A stretch of 64,000 nucleotides of DNA, taken from positions 1 through 64,000 of the forward strand of contig DFVG01000029.1 of assembly GCA_002379985.1 (NCBI GenBank), in the 5' to 3' direction. Below, piece by piece: positions 17,236 through 26,436 of the stretch. The stretch is from Flavobacteriaceae bacterium UBA4166 (GTDB lineage Bacteria > Bacteroidota > Bacteroidia > Flavobacteriales > Flavobacteriaceae). The position numbers and the translations under genes were made by a program. The notes beneath the pieces were generated by a model that did no database searches, was not told the DNA's origin, and saw only the letters and a list, made by a program, of their open reading frames with translations. Position 1 is the first letter of the stretch; each line of letters begins with the position of its first letter.

Positions 17236-18365
17236 TCGCTGTTAGTATTGGTATCACAGTAGCCTATGTGTTTCTTCTCCTTTGGATTTTAAGGGGTTAT
17301 TTTCGTTGTGCCATTATTTCGAAGACGCCTCCCGATCATGTTAGTCCGGTGACCTTTTTTACCGTGATTGTCCCCTATCGGAATGAAGTGGAACATCTTC
17401 CCCGGCTATTAGGCTCATTGAAGAATTTGAATTACCCCAATCATATGTTTGAGATTATTTTTATGGATGACGACTCCAGCGATGGTTCAACCGAAATGAT
17501 TGAAGCGATGTTGGCGTCCATTCCAATCCAAGCGCGTATTGAAAAAACGCCCATTCATACGGACTCGCCTAAAAAAGATGCTATTAGTTATGCCGTCCAA
17601 CTGGCCGAATTTGATTGGATCGTCACCACGGATGCCGATTGTGTGCTTCCTAAGTATTGGCTAAGCGTTTACGACGCTTATCTGCAAGAGCATTCGGCGC
17701 AACTTTTGGCCGGTCCTGTACTCATTGACGGAAGGCAAAATCGAAAAGAACAATTTCAGACTTGGGATGGGATCAGTTTGCAAGCCCTTACCATCGCAGG
17801 CTTCGGAAATAAAACACCCATCGTATGCAACGGCGCGAATATGGCCTATTCAAAAAATGCATTCTTACAAGTTGCCGGATATCACGGAAACACACACATT
17901 GCCAGCGGCGATGATGTTTTTTTATTGGAAAAGATGCACGCACAATTTCCGGGGCAAACTGCCTATATTAAATCGCCCCATGCGATCGTTAAAACAGATA
18001 CAGAAGACAACTGGAGGGATATTATCTCGCAGCGAATTCGATGGGCCAGTAAAACATCTAAGCAACAAAACTGGCGAAATAAACTGATTGGGGGTATTGT
18101 TTTTATTTCAAATCTATGGCTCCTTGTAGGCTTGCTTTTCAGTATTTTTCTTCCGGAATTATTCAAATACTACTTGGTCTTCGTCATTTTGAAAGGACTT
18201 CTAGATCCAATTGTTTTGTGGACCTGCGGTACCTTCTTTAAAAAAAGACTTTCTATTTCCTACTATTTATGGAGTGCGTTCTATTACCCTTGGATCACTA
18301 TCTGGGTGGTCTTCAAAAGTTTGACAAGCGGATACCAATGGAAAGGCCGCCACTTTAATACCTAA
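17232..18365 (+). CDS. Membrane-associated family 2 glycosyltransferase
   Basis: About 377 residues from the ATG at 17232; the frame extends upstream to 17160, inside the previous gene. An N-terminal helix is followed by the GT-A domain: FTVIVPYRNEVEHLPRLLGSL, IIFMDDDSSDGS, the DxD-type TTDADC and a QRIRWASK (Q/RxxRW) motif as in processive GT2 enzymes. Three C-terminal helices follow (~305-375). It transfers a sugar from a nucleotide donor at the inner membrane; donor and acceptor are unknown. Translationally coupled to the flippase-like gene. Confidence 0.85.
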   Translation: MIAVSIGITVAYVFLLLWILRGYFRCAIISKTPPDHVSPVTFFTVIVPYRNEVEHLPRLLGSLKNLNYPNHMFEIIFMDDDSSDGSTEMIEAMLASIPIQARIEKTPIHTDSPKKDAISYAVQLAEFDWIVTTDADCVLPKYWLSVYDAYLQEHSAQLLAGPVLIDGRQNRKEQFQTWDGISLQALTIAGFGNKTPIVCNGANMAYSKNAFLQVAGYHGNTHIASGDDVFLLEKMHAQFPGQTAYIKSPHAIVKTDTEDNWRDIISQRIRWASKTSKQQNWRNKLIGGIVFISNLWLLVGLLFSIFLPELFKYYLVFVILKGLLDPIVLWTCGTFFKKRLSISYYLWSAFYYPWITIWVVFKSLTSGYQWKGRHFNT

Positions 18366-18399
18366 TAATTTCTTACATTTAATCATCAAAATTCGCCCT

Positions 18400-19278
18400 A
18401 TGAAATCCTTTTACCTACTTTTAATTTGTCTTTTATGTTGCGGTTTGTCAGGTACTGCACAAGAAACCTTTACCGTTGAGGGACGCTCTTATACCTTGAA
18501 AACTGAAGTGTCTGGCCCCATAACACTACTATGGAATACCATTGATGGAGAATATCGCTATTTTTCGAAAAAAGGACCTACGATTGTTGAACTGAAGAAT
18601 ACCCGAACCGACGGTCGGTACCAAGAAGAATATAAGGCTACGTTACAATCGCAAACAGCAGACAGCCCTATGGACGTTTCCGACGTAAAACTTACACGAC
18701 CCAGCTTGAAAAAGTTCTTTGTTGCTTATAATAAAAAAGTAGATCCAAACTATGCTTTTGAAGAGCCTTCCATCGCATTAAAAATGCGGTTAGGGGCTTT
18801 TGCCGGAGGAACCAATTATGTGTATTTTGTAAATCCCGACAATACCATCATTCCACAAGTGGGCATTGAATGGGAGCTTTTTGATGAAGTCAAACTACGG
18901 CGCCATGCCTTGGTGGTGCAATTCCGACAGCTTTTTGGGACATCCGACTATGATTTTTCTTCCTCCCAATTATCACTCAACTACCGATTCAAGGTGATAA
19001 AAACCAGCGGATTCGATCTATTTATCAGCAATAAGTTTGCGAACTTGGTCTATATTTCACAGGACATTGTTACAGAGGATCCCGCCGGAATGCCTTTATC
19101 CATAGGAGATTCAGGAAGTGAGTTCCAAGCCCCATTTGCATTTGGAATTGGCGCTGATATCGCCTTAGGGAATGGATATCTGACGTTTGCTTATAATGAT
19201 ATCGTGGCACTTAATTTAGACAGCAGTGATGAGTTTCCGGTAGATATTACCGTTGGGTATAAATTCAATCTGCAGTAG
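18400..19278 (+). CDS. Secreted outer-membrane beta-barrel-like protein
   Basis: 292 residues with a signal peptide to ~20 (G-L-S-G-T-A-Q). An N-terminal domain of about 90 residues is followed by alternating hydrophobic strands typical of an outer-membrane barrel (IALKMRLGAFAGGTNYVYFVN, LSLNYRFKVI, FGIGADIALGNGYLTFAYNDIVAL) and a terminal aromatic strand VGYKFNLQ. The function is unknown. The 3' end overlaps the convergent lipoprotein gene by 14 bases. Confidence 0.65.
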   Translation: MKSFYLLLICLLCCGLSGTAQETFTVEGRSYTLKTEVSGPITLLWNTIDGEYRYFSKKGPTIVELKNTRTDGRYQEEYKATLQSQTADSPMDVSDVKLTRPSLKKFFVAYNKKVDPNYAFEEPSIALKMRLGAFAGGTNYVYFVNPDNTIIPQVGIEWELFDEVKLRRHALVVQFRQLFGTSDYDFSSSQLSLNYRFKVIKTSGFDLFISNKFANLVYISQDIVTEDPAGMPLSIGDSGSEFQAPFAFGIGADIALGNGYLTFAYNDIVALNLDSSDEFPVDITVGYKFNLQ

Positions 19279-19750
19279 CGAGCACAAGCGGAATCGAAAA
19301 ATGGGATCGCACAGGGATTCCCCTCTTGTAAGCCGGCACGGGATTGGGTAACGAATCCATACTTTCGGCAATCCATTGCGACAAGAACGGCAACGAAACA
19401 TTGGTAAGACTATCCATTTCAATAGCTTCCGAAAGCACTAGTTTCCCCTCTTTCGAAATTTCAAAACGAACCCATATCGTATCATTGAGCTCTTGCGTAG
19501 TTTCTAAGTTTCGATGCTGAATGGACCGATTCAAATGCTCGCGTACGGTACTTTCAAAACAGTGCTTTTGGTCCTCTTTTTCAGTATGACTAGCACAGCC
19601 GGGAAATGTTGGATACCGATCGATATCTTTCCAATCTATCTGTGCTTTTTCCTGTTCATAGAAGGTTTCCGAAGAGATCTTTTCCGTTTCGAAAAACTGA
19701 CAAGAACTCAGGCTGAAACCTAGGAACACCATCCAAAAAATGTACTTCAT
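19265..19750 (-). CDS. Lipoprotein with TonB C-terminal-like domain
   Basis: 161 residues from the ATG at 19750, which gives a lipoprotein signal (FSLSSC lipobox, Cys ~17). The longer frame to 19777 lacks that signal at its N-terminus. The mature part has FPGCASHTEKEDQKHCF and WVRFEISKEGKLVLSEAI, the same pattern as the C-terminal part of the M56 protein at 20912-22327 (YPGCENLDQDAAKKCM... VVQFKIDTAGNILDV). It is therefore a free-standing TonB_C-like domain, possibly derived from or functioning with that gene. Confidence 0.7.
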   Translation of the reverse strand: MKYIFWMVFLGFSLSSCQFFETEKISSETFYEQEKAQIDWKDIDRYPTFPGCASHTEKEDQKHCFESTVREHLNRSIQHRNLETTQELNDTIWVRFEISKEGKLVLSEAIEMDSLTNVSLPFLSQWIAESMDSLPNPVPAYKRGIPVRSHFSIPLVLATAD

Positions 19751-19791
19751 AATCACAATCAGTGCTGAAAAGTACAATTTTTAGTTCATAC

Positions 19792-20919
19792 TTAATCTTT
19801 CTCGAAATGAAGTTGTGTGGTAATATCCTTTATGCGTTGTTTGGCATATTCGCTGTAGAGCGCGTTCTCCCCAAATTTCTCTAAGTATTTCTCATAATGC
19901 GGAATGGCTTTGGAAGCATCCGCCTGCTGATTCTCTACCGCGGTAGCTAACATGTACCAGCCACGCTGACTCTCAGGATTCTCAGCAACTACCCGTTGCA
20001 ATGCTTTGTATTGTTTCCCATATTGTTTCTGTGCGCCATACAGCAAGGCCAACTGCATATATTCATCATCCACAGCAGGGCGTTTCAAAAGTATGGCGAT
20101 CTCATAATGCCGCTCCGCTTTATCATACTCTTTTAATCCGCTATAGGTTGCGGCTACTCCCGAATGCCATTCAGGAACTTTATCATTGAATTGGTTGATT
20201 AAGATCTTGTATTGCTCCAACGCTTTTTCAAATTGAAGGGTATTTCGGTACGCGATCGCTACATGCTCATGAATAGATTCATTGCTTTTTCCCACTTCTA
20301 AAAGGACCTCATAGTCCTGTATGGCTTGGTGAAAATCTTCCGTATAGAACGCATGCAAGGCACGAAGTGTAAGGAACCGCAGACTATTGGGTTGTTGTTC
20401 TAGTGCTTCGGAAATATACTGATGGGCCGTTTCAAATTCACGTTTAGTAAGCGCATATCGCGCACTTTGATATCGGGCATTTTGATGATTGGGTTCCAGC
20501 TGAAGCGTTCGCGTAAAAAGCGTCTGAGCCAAAGAATCATTCGTATTTTCCAAAACCAACCCACGTTGATAATAATATGTTGCTTGATCGGGATGCGTTG
20601 CTATCAGTTGCTGCAAGAGACTGTCTGCTTGCTTGGTGGTTCCATTTCGGAAGAACAATTTCGCTAACGAAAACTGAATGCGTGCGTCTTTCGGCTTTGT
20701 TTTTAGCTCTTTTTCATACAACGCTATAGCCTGTGAAAGTTGCCCCCAATGTTCATAAATCGTCGCTTGTTGTTTCAGCGAGTTGGGCAATGTTTTATAT
20801 ACTGCCATGGCCTCTTGGTAATTTCCTGCAGCATACAAACTATCGGCCAAAGCCGAAGGCGTTTGACCTTCGGCTTTAAAAAATAGACATAATAAAATTC
20901 CGAAGAGCGCTTTATTCAT
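19792..20919 (-). CDS. Secreted tetratricopeptide-repeat protein
   Basis: 375 residues with a signal peptide (to ~19) and about nine TPR units through to the C-terminus (QEAMAVYKTLPNSLKQQATIYEHWG, PDQATYYYQRGLVLEN, LEPNHQNARYQSARYAL, AERHYEIAILLKRP). A periplasmic scaffold is the likely role. It is last in the BlaI no. 2 operon, overlapping the M56 gene by 8 bases. Confidence 0.75.
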   Translation of the reverse strand: MNKALFGILLCLFFKAEGQTPSALADSLYAAGNYQEAMAVYKTLPNSLKQQATIYEHWGQLSQAIALYEKELKTKPKDARIQFSLAKLFFRNGTTKQADSLLQQLIATHPDQATYYYQRGLVLENTNDSLAQTLFTRTLQLEPNHQNARYQSARYALTKREFETAHQYISEALEQQPNSLRFLTLRALHAFYTEDFHQAIQDYEVLLEVGKSNESIHEHVAIAYRNTLQFEKALEQYKILINQFNDKVPEWHSGVAATYSGLKEYDKAERHYEIAILLKRPAVDDEYMQLALLYGAQKQYGKQYKALQRVVAENPESQRGWYMLATAVENQQADASKAIPHYEKYLEKFGENALYSEYAKQRIKDITTQLHFEKD

Positions 20920-22327
20920 CCATACTGAAAATTATAGGAAGCGAATACATTACCGAGACTTTTTTTCCGCGATGCTCACCTGGTGTCATTTGTGGCAACA
21001 TATTAATAACTCGTAAGGCTTCTGTTTCTAGTTCTGGCTGCGGGGCTCGTGCTTTTACATCTAAGATATTCCCGGCAGTATCAATTTTAAACTGAACTAC
21101 AATACGCTGTTGTCCAACTAAGCCATTCCCCTTCATCACTTCAGTATTGAAATTCTCGACCACCAAATTGGAAATCTTCTGCGTCATGCACTTTTTAGCA
21201 GCATCCTGATCTAAGTTTTCACACCCCGGATAGAGTGGTGTTTTATCAATGGTGGCGAATGGAACGGCTTCCGTATGTAATTCTTCAGAAGTAAAAAGTG
21301 GGCTATTCTTAATCCCGTCAATTTCTGATGACATTTCGGCTGCCCTCAGATTCAATGCCTTTAATTGTTGAACTTCCGCTTCAGAAAGTTCTCCTTTTGC
21401 CTCCAATGTCTGCTGTAGGTCGGCGATCTTTTCAGAAATTTCAGAAGGTACTTCCGAAGCACGCTCCTGAGAACAGGCCGTATAGACGAGCATCCCCGCA
21501 ATAAGTGGAAGTACTACTAAATACTTTAGTTGTACAATGTTCTTCGATTTGTTTTTACGTAACATAAGAATTCGTTTTTTGATTAATGAATGATTGAAAA
21601 ATGTATTGATGAATGAAAAATTTCGTGTCTGAAATACTTGAGACAGCAATTCTTGATAGTAATGGGAAACTCCATGAGCTTTCGCTACGTGATCATCGGC
21701 GGTATATTCGTGTAACACGCCTACACGGTGCTGGAATAAATACACAAATGGGTTGAACCAAAATAAAATGCGAAGGCCTTCAAAGTACAAAAGATCCCAA
21801 CTATGGCCTTGGGCAACATGTACCTGCTCATGTTGCAAAATGGCTTCTTTTTGTGTTTCTTCCACTTCGGTTCCCAAATAAATTCTTCTGAAAAAAGTGA
21901 ACGCTGCATTCGATTGGGGCAATTCCACGTAGGTTATGTCCTTATACGTTTGTATACTTCCGCTGTTAATCATACGCCGTAACCGCATTACTTTAAACCC
22001 TAAGATCAACAAAGCGACGACACTCCCCGCGGCCCACACAGAACTCCAAGAAAATTGCTGTGTTGCTTCCGCGAGGGCTGTAGTGGTAGGTTCCAACGAA
22101 GCATTGGAGGTGCCGACGATGACTGCTGGCAAAGTAATCATATATTCGGCAGGAATTTGTTCGCGGATCGCCTCAATTTGAATCAGCGGAAGCAAGAGCG
22201 ACGCCAAGGGGGTAAGCAACAGGTACCATCGATTGGCTGTATAAAATGTTTCCCTTTTCAGAAACACATCATACACGAGCAAAAAAAGCAACTGAAACGC
22301 TATGGTTTGTAGGATATAGTGTATCAT
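20912..22327 (-). CDS. M56 family (BlaR1-like) membrane metallopeptidase with TonB C-terminal domain
   Basis: 471 residues. N-terminal membrane helices (~1-20, 33-50, 92-112) surround an M56 protease with HEQVHVAQGHSWD (HExxH, ~167-171), E-G-L-R-I-L-F-W-F-N-P and HEYTADDHV. A further helix near 270 contains a cysteine (VYTACSQE). A periplasmic coiled region (~285-345) is followed by a TonB_C-type domain (~365-471, YPGCENLDQDAAKKCM...MLPQMTPGEHRGKKVSVMYSLPIIF). This protease-TonB fusion is known in Bacteroidetes and may link signal sensing to the outer membrane. It overlaps blaI no. 2 by 4 bases. Confidence 0.85.
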   Translation of the reverse strand: MIHYILQTIAFQLLFLLVYDVFLKRETFYTANRWYLLLTPLASLLLPLIQIEAIREQIPAEYMITLPAVIVGTSNASLEPTTTALAEATQQFSWSSVWAAGSVVALLILGFKVMRLRRMINSGSIQTYKDITYVELPQSNAAFTFFRRIYLGTEVEETQKEAILQHEQVHVAQGHSWDLLYFEGLRILFWFNPFVYLFQHRVGVLHEYTADDHVAKAHGVSHYYQELLSQVFQTRNFSFINTFFNHSLIKKRILMLRKNKSKNIVQLKYLVVLPLIAGMLVYTACSQERASEVPSEISEKIADLQQTLEAKGELSEAEVQQLKALNLRAAEMSSEIDGIKNSPLFTSEELHTEAVPFATIDKTPLYPGCENLDQDAAKKCMTQKISNLVVENFNTEVMKGNGLVGQQRIVVQFKIDTAGNILDVKARAPQPELETEALRVINMLPQMTPGEHRGKKVSVMYSLPIIFSMDE

Positions 22328-22686
22328 TTGGAATCTTTTTTAATGTCTTTCAACACGCCCTCCAGTTCTTGTAGGCTCATATCATTTTTCTTCACAAAAA
22401 AGGAAACGAGACTTTTAAACGAGCCCTGAAAATAACCGTCCATTAACTTGTGCAGGCTCTGGTGACTGTATTCGGCTTTGGGTACCAACGGATAATAAAT
22501 ATGGCCGCGGCCTTCTTTTCGATACCCTACAAATTCTTTGTTCTCTAAAATCCGAACGATGGTCGAGACGGTATTATAGGCCGGTTTTGGTTTCGGCAGT
22601 TCGTCAATGATCGCCGCGACGTTTCCTTCGCCGAGATCCCACAACACCTGCATGATGTCTTCTTCTGCTTTTGTTAATTCTTTCAT
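22324..22686 (-). CDS. BlaI/MecI/CopY family transcriptional repressor (second copy)
   Basis: 120 residues from the ATG at 22686 (M-K-E-L-T-K-A-E-E). A longer frame to 22710 is possible but overlaps the upstream gene. It has the wHTH core DIMQVLWDLGEGNVAAII, KPAYNTVSTIVRILENKEFVGYRKEGRGHIYYP and a C-terminal dimerisation helix. The first BlaI in the window is clearly a different paralogue. No BlaI-type dyad is seen directly upstream; the double palindrome at 24628-24661, ahead of the first operon gene, is the likely operator. Confidence 0.9.
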   Translation of the reverse strand: MKELTKAEEDIMQVLWDLGEGNVAAIIDELPKPKPAYNTVSTIVRILENKEFVGYRKEGRGHIYYPLVPKAEYSHQSLHKLMDGYFQGSFKSLVSFFVKKNDMSLQELEGVLKDIKKDSK

Positions 22687-22687
22687 C

Positions 22688-23107
22688 TTATAAGGGTGAA
22701 TAATGATCAATTTTTATTTTCCATGAACCGTCTTCCTGTATCCATAACAAGGTAAAACGCACCACAGATTCAACTTCTTTTCCTTCATAGAGAAATTTGA
22801 GGTACGACACGCCACGCTGGATCACGATATCACCATACGGCAGGATCTCCGTATTCTCCAATCGCCAATTTACATGCCTGCCTTCCAATCCTTTCCAATA
22901 GTTGACCACCGCATCATTGCCTTCGATCAAGGTACGCGGACCTATAATCTGTGCTTCCGAACTGTAGTAATCTGCAATAGCAATGAGTTCACCATTGTTA
23001 TAGGCCGTTTCCATAGCACGATTTTGAGCCAAGATTTCCTCGGTGACGCTTTGTCCCTGTGCCACAAACGAAAGACCAAGTAGTAGGATTAAAAGGGTTG
23101 TTTTCAT
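22688..23107 (-). CDS. Secreted DUF4440/SnoaL-like NTF2-fold protein
   Basis: 139 residues from the ATG at 23107, which starts a proper signal peptide (MKTTLLILLLGLSFVAQGQ) and overlaps the upstream hydrolase stop by 4 bases (ATGA). The mature domain is DUF4440-like: ILAQNRAMETAYNNGELIAIADYYSSEAQIIGPR, then VVRFTLLWIQEDGSWKIKIDHYSP. The function is unknown; similar in fold to the protein at 9823-10260. Confidence 0.8.
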   Translation of the reverse strand: MKTTLLILLLGLSFVAQGQSVTEEILAQNRAMETAYNNGELIAIADYYSSEAQIIGPRTLIEGNDAVVNYWKGLEGRHVNWRLENTEILPYGDIVIQRGVSYLKFLYEGKEVESVVRFTLLWIQEDGSWKIKIDHYSPL

Positions 23108-24603
23108 GGTGATTGTTTTAAAATTCCTATCTGCTGAAGCCATACCAGTTTATCATCCAAGTACCCGTGACTAATTTCAAATTCAGGCGTCATAAAAGAG
23201 TGATTAGCACGCGGATATTCTTCAATGCGATAAAGCACGTTCGGGGCTATATGCTGTTTGAAATTTCGAATACTTGCTGAAGCATGTACCCGCTCATCAT
23301 TTTCGCCATATTGTAAGAAAACCGGGCAGTTAATTTGAGACAAGTGGGTCACTACGGTATTATTCTTTAGGTCTTCTGCGGAAGGTGACGCAGGTACTTG
23401 TGTACTGTTGGGCGGCAAGAACATGCGCTCATGAAGATTTCGAAACCTATTGGCTCGTTCGATAACGGTTTCAGGAATGTCTTCTTCTATAATGCCCTCA
23501 TAATAATCATTCCACAAAGAAACAATGTCATTAATGGCTCCTTCGGAAAGTCCCAATTGACGATGATAATGTGCCACGGCATATAATTGCCCTTCTCGCA
23601 TGGTCATAATAGGAGCGGCAGTAGCATTGGCAAAGGCCATTTCTGGGATTGTTCCCGCCATCATCAATGCCAATCGCCCTCCCTCACTGGGGCCATGTAC
23701 TCCCACTCGTTGCGCATCTACTTGAGGAAGTTGTTGCACATAGCGATACAAGGCGGTATATTGATCTAGCTTTTCAGTGAACGTTTGACGTCTAAAATCG
23801 CCATTCCCTTTAGAGAGACCATTGCCAGATTTATCAAACACCATGGCAACCAAACCTTGTGCTGCAAAGTACCGTGCTTCATATTCATAATTCTTCATGC
23901 CAACAGATCCGCCTCCGGGCAATACCAAACATGCTGGCGACTGCCGTGTTGTAGGCGGATAAAAAACCTTGGCATATAACGTATCTTGCTGGTAGGGAAT
24001 CCAATGTTCTTCTACATTACTTTTCGGAAGCCGCTGAAGGGATCGGCGCGATCCATTTCTAAATTCAATTTGAAAGACGGTATCGCTCGGAAGAAATTCC
24101 CAAACCACTCCGGAAACCGTCCAAAAGCGGTGCTCCCCTATTGGTTTCAAAGACATGGTCCTTTCAGAATAAGGCGACATCATATGTAGGTATCCATTTT
24201 CGGCATAGATGACGGTTCGTTGGCCTGTGCTGTCTTGAAACACACCTTCATAAGTGGGTAATGCTGATTCCTCTAAAGGAGGCTGTTGCTTCCATAAGGT
24301 AACCGACTGCCGTTGTCCTTTTAGCAGTAAGGTTCCAGCACAATTAGTTGTTTTTTTGTCAAGATCAAGATCCCAGCGTTGTCCTTTCCGAAGAAAATAG
24401 TCGCCACCTGACCTCTGACCTAAAAGGGGATAGCTAGCCCTGCCATCCAAATACGGTAATGAAACAAGGGCGCTGGTATCGGTAACAACTATTTTAAGAT
24501 ATTCATAACCACTACGATAGAAAACCTCTCCTACATAGGTCTGCCCTACCAAGGAGGTGGATGTCAACATTCCAAGTACGTAAAGAAGAAAAATAAATCG
24601 CAT
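23104..24603 (-). CDS. Secreted alpha/beta hydrolase (acyl-CoA-thioesterase/BAAT-like)
   Basis: About 499 residues from the ATG at 24603; the frame also allows ATG at 24618, which would nearly touch the -7 box. A signal peptide (LTSTSLVGQ) is followed by a beta-rich N-terminal region (~25-200) and then an alpha/beta-hydrolase domain. Nucleophile Ser lies in VHGPSEGGRLALMMAG (G-x-S-x-G-G), Asp in FLQYGENDERVHASA and the catalytic His near YPRANHSFM. The C-terminal BAAT-like pattern resembles dienelactone or acyl hydrolases. The substrate is unknown. It is the first gene of the BlaI no. 2 operon. Confidence 0.75.
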   Translation of the reverse strand: MRFIFLLYVLGMLTSTSLVGQTYVGEVFYRSGYEYLKIVVTDTSALVSLPYLDGRASYPLLGQRSGGDYFLRKGQRWDLDLDKKTTNCAGTLLLKGQRQSVTLWKQQPPLEESALPTYEGVFQDSTGQRTVIYAENGYLHMMSPYSERTMSLKPIGEHRFWTVSGVVWEFLPSDTVFQIEFRNGSRRSLQRLPKSNVEEHWIPYQQDTLYAKVFYPPTTRQSPACLVLPGGGSVGMKNYEYEARYFAAQGLVAMVFDKSGNGLSKGNGDFRRQTFTEKLDQYTALYRYVQQLPQVDAQRVGVHGPSEGGRLALMMAGTIPEMAFANATAAPIMTMREGQLYAVAHYHRQLGLSEGAINDIVSLWNDYYEGIIEEDIPETVIERANRFRNLHERMFLPPNSTQVPASPSAEDLKNNTVVTHLSQINCPVFLQYGENDERVHASASIRNFKQHIAPNVLYRIEEYPRANHSFMTPEFEISHGYLDDKLVWLQQIGILKQSP

Positions 24604-24620
24604 GCGCAACGCTTTCACAA

Positions 24621-24661
24621 CAAATATAACTAAATATTTAGTTTAAACTAATTTTTTAGTT
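24621..24661 (-). promoter_or_regulatory. Double palindromic operator overlapping a leftward promoter
   Basis: AACTAAATATTTAGTT (24628-24643) is a perfect 16-bp palindrome. AACTAATTTTTTAGTT (24646-24661) repeats the same half-sites (AACTAA/TTAGTT) 18 bases away. The first palindrome abuts a perfect leftward -7 box, TATATTTG (minus strand, 24628-24621); the second covers the expected -33 zone (TTAG, 19 bases upstream). This is the control region of the hydrolase-NTF2-BlaI-M56-TPR operon and is probably the operator of that BlaI. The half-sites differ from those of the first BlaI (TCTACA/TGTAGA). Repressor identity is inferred. Confidence 0.65.
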
Positions 24662-24706
24662 ATAAAATTGTAACAGATTGTTGTTTTCATACACTAATGG
24701 CATAGT

Positions 24707-25207
24707 TTGGATCTACTTTGTATCACCATAGGATTTGTTTTGATGCTTGTTGGCATTGTGGGAAGCATACTTCCGATCATTCCCGGAACGCCTATTAGTT
24801 GGGTGGGACTCATTGTACTATATCTCGCTCCTTCTTTACCATTTGATTGGGTATTTATCATTGTTACGGGCATCGTAGCGATTGCTATTTATATTCTAGA
24901 TTATATCATTCCCGCGCTAGGCACGAAACGATTTGGTGGTAGCAAGGCCGGGGCTTGGGGAACTACCATCGGACTCATCATAGGACTTTTCCTTCCGATC
25001 CCTTTCGGAATATTGATCGGTGCCTTTGCCGGTGCGTTTATTGGGGAAGTACTATTTAATCAAACAGAAGGTCCCGAAGCGGTAAAGGCTGCCTTCGGAT
25101 CATTTATAGGGTTTTTAGCCTCCACGTTTATGAAGTTTTTTGCCACCGTGGTCTATCTAGGCTTGTTCTGCTATCAAGTATGGAGCTATCGCGCTTTGCT
25201 TTTTTAA
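24707..25207 (+). CDS. DUF456 small membrane protein
   Basis: 166 residues, almost entirely hydrophobic, with about five membrane segments and the DUF456 signature: GIVGSILPIIPGTPISWVGL, AIYILDYIIPALGTKRFGGSKAGAWGTTIGLIIGLFLPIPFGILIGAFAGAFIGE. The start is probably the TTG at 24707, since an ATG nine bases earlier is followed at once by a stop. The function is unknown. It is divergent from the BlaI no. 2 operon. Confidence 0.75.
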   Translation: MDLLCITIGFVLMLVGIVGSILPIIPGTPISWVGLIVLYLAPSLPFDWVFIIVTGIVAIAIYILDYIIPALGTKRFGGSKAGAWGTTIGLIIGLFLPIPFGILIGAFAGAFIGEVLFNQTEGPEAVKAAFGSFIGFLASTFMKFFATVVYLGLFCYQVWSYRALLF

Positions 25208-25263
25208 TGGATCACTCTTGATGACATTTTCTAGGGCTTCCGATGTAAGGTAAAACAATCCTC

Positions 25264-26427
25264 ATGAAACATCTACTCACCCTCTTATCTGTATTATTTC
25301 TGTTTTCTAGTTGTATGAATTTTTCTTCGGAAGAAGAACCCTACGCTGAAGAATTTCAATCGTATGAAGATACTGAAATGTATGCCGATACTCCTTCCGA
25401 AGCAACTCCAACTAACTCCAAACGTATGGCGCAAAACAACACTCAAATAGTCTATAAAAACACCATCGATCCAAAAACCAATATGGTCACCGGGCGGGTA
25501 CCCTTACCCCAGTCGTGGAATTTTGCCGGCCCAAACAATGAAGGCCTGTTTTTAGAAGGCCCTAACGGCATTAAAGTATATCAAATGAAGTATCAGTCGT
25601 TTATGTACACCCAAGACCCTTATTACCAACAAATATATGCGCAAAGTGGCGCAAACCTTCGGCCAAACCTTGATTCACAGCAAATTCTACAACAAGACAT
25701 TATTCCATCAACCACGAAACAAGGATATTCACTTGTACGCAACTATCCCATTCCACAATTAGCTAAAAAAGATGAACAGTATTTTGCACAATTATACCAA
25801 GTGGGGCCGTCACAAAAAAGCTTTGAAGTATTAGGTGCAGAATTCAACGCGCCAGACGGAAGTGGATCGCTACTGATCCTTCAAAAGATGAGCAGTTTTT
25901 CTCAAGGCTTATTGATGTGGGGATACAGCGGCTATATTTTGGACGCTCCAAAGGCTGAATTTGAAATGGCCAAAAATCACTTAGTGAATGCCCTGCTCAA
26001 TGTTCAGCATAACCCGCAATACATTGCACAATACAATCAGCGTGAACGCCAGAAATCGAATGCGAGCTGGACGGCACATAATAATCGAATGGCCGCGAAT
26101 CAACGAAGTTTTGATGCCACACAAAAAGCCTATCGGGAATCAACAAATGCCGTTAATGATGCTATGATGAGTACATGGCGTTCGCAGAATGAATCTTCAG
26201 ACCGAATGCAATCTCAATTTGTAGACGGCATTTGGGAACAAAAGAACATGACCGATCCCAATTCAGGGAACACCTATAAAGTTCAGGAAGGATATAACCA
26301 ATACTGGAGCAATGGTAATAACGAATACATTGGTTCGAATGATGCATACTACAATCCGAATACAGACAATTCCGTAAATAATCAAAATTGGCAACAGCTA
26401 GACGCTACCGACGATGGTGGTTGGTAA
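25264..26427 (+). CDS. Lipoprotein of unknown function
   Basis: 387 residues with a lipoprotein signal (LFLFSSCMNF, Cys ~17). The mature N-terminus is highly acidic (EEEPYAEEFQSYED), followed by a structured middle (PLPQSWNFAGPNNEGLFLEGPNG..., GSLLILQKMSSFSQGLLMWGYSGYILDAP) and a long Asn/Gln-rich C-terminal half rich in Y, N and W. I recognise no known domain. It appears monocistronic. Confidence 0.6.
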   Translation: MKHLLTLLSVLFLFSSCMNFSSEEEPYAEEFQSYEDTEMYADTPSEATPTNSKRMAQNNTQIVYKNTIDPKTNMVTGRVPLPQSWNFAGPNNEGLFLEGPNGIKVYQMKYQSFMYTQDPYYQQIYAQSGANLRPNLDSQQILQQDIIPSTTKQGYSLVRNYPIPQLAKKDEQYFAQLYQVGPSQKSFEVLGAEFNAPDGSGSLLILQKMSSFSQGLLMWGYSGYILDAPKAEFEMAKNHLVNALLNVQHNPQYIAQYNQRERQKSNASWTAHNNRMAANQRSFDATQKAYRESTNAVNDAMMSTWRSQNESSDRMQSQFVDGIWEQKNMTDPNSGNTYKVQEGYNQYWSNGNNEYIGSNDAYYNPNTDNSVNNQNWQQLDATDDGGW

Positions 26428-26436
26428 CAGTAGCAT

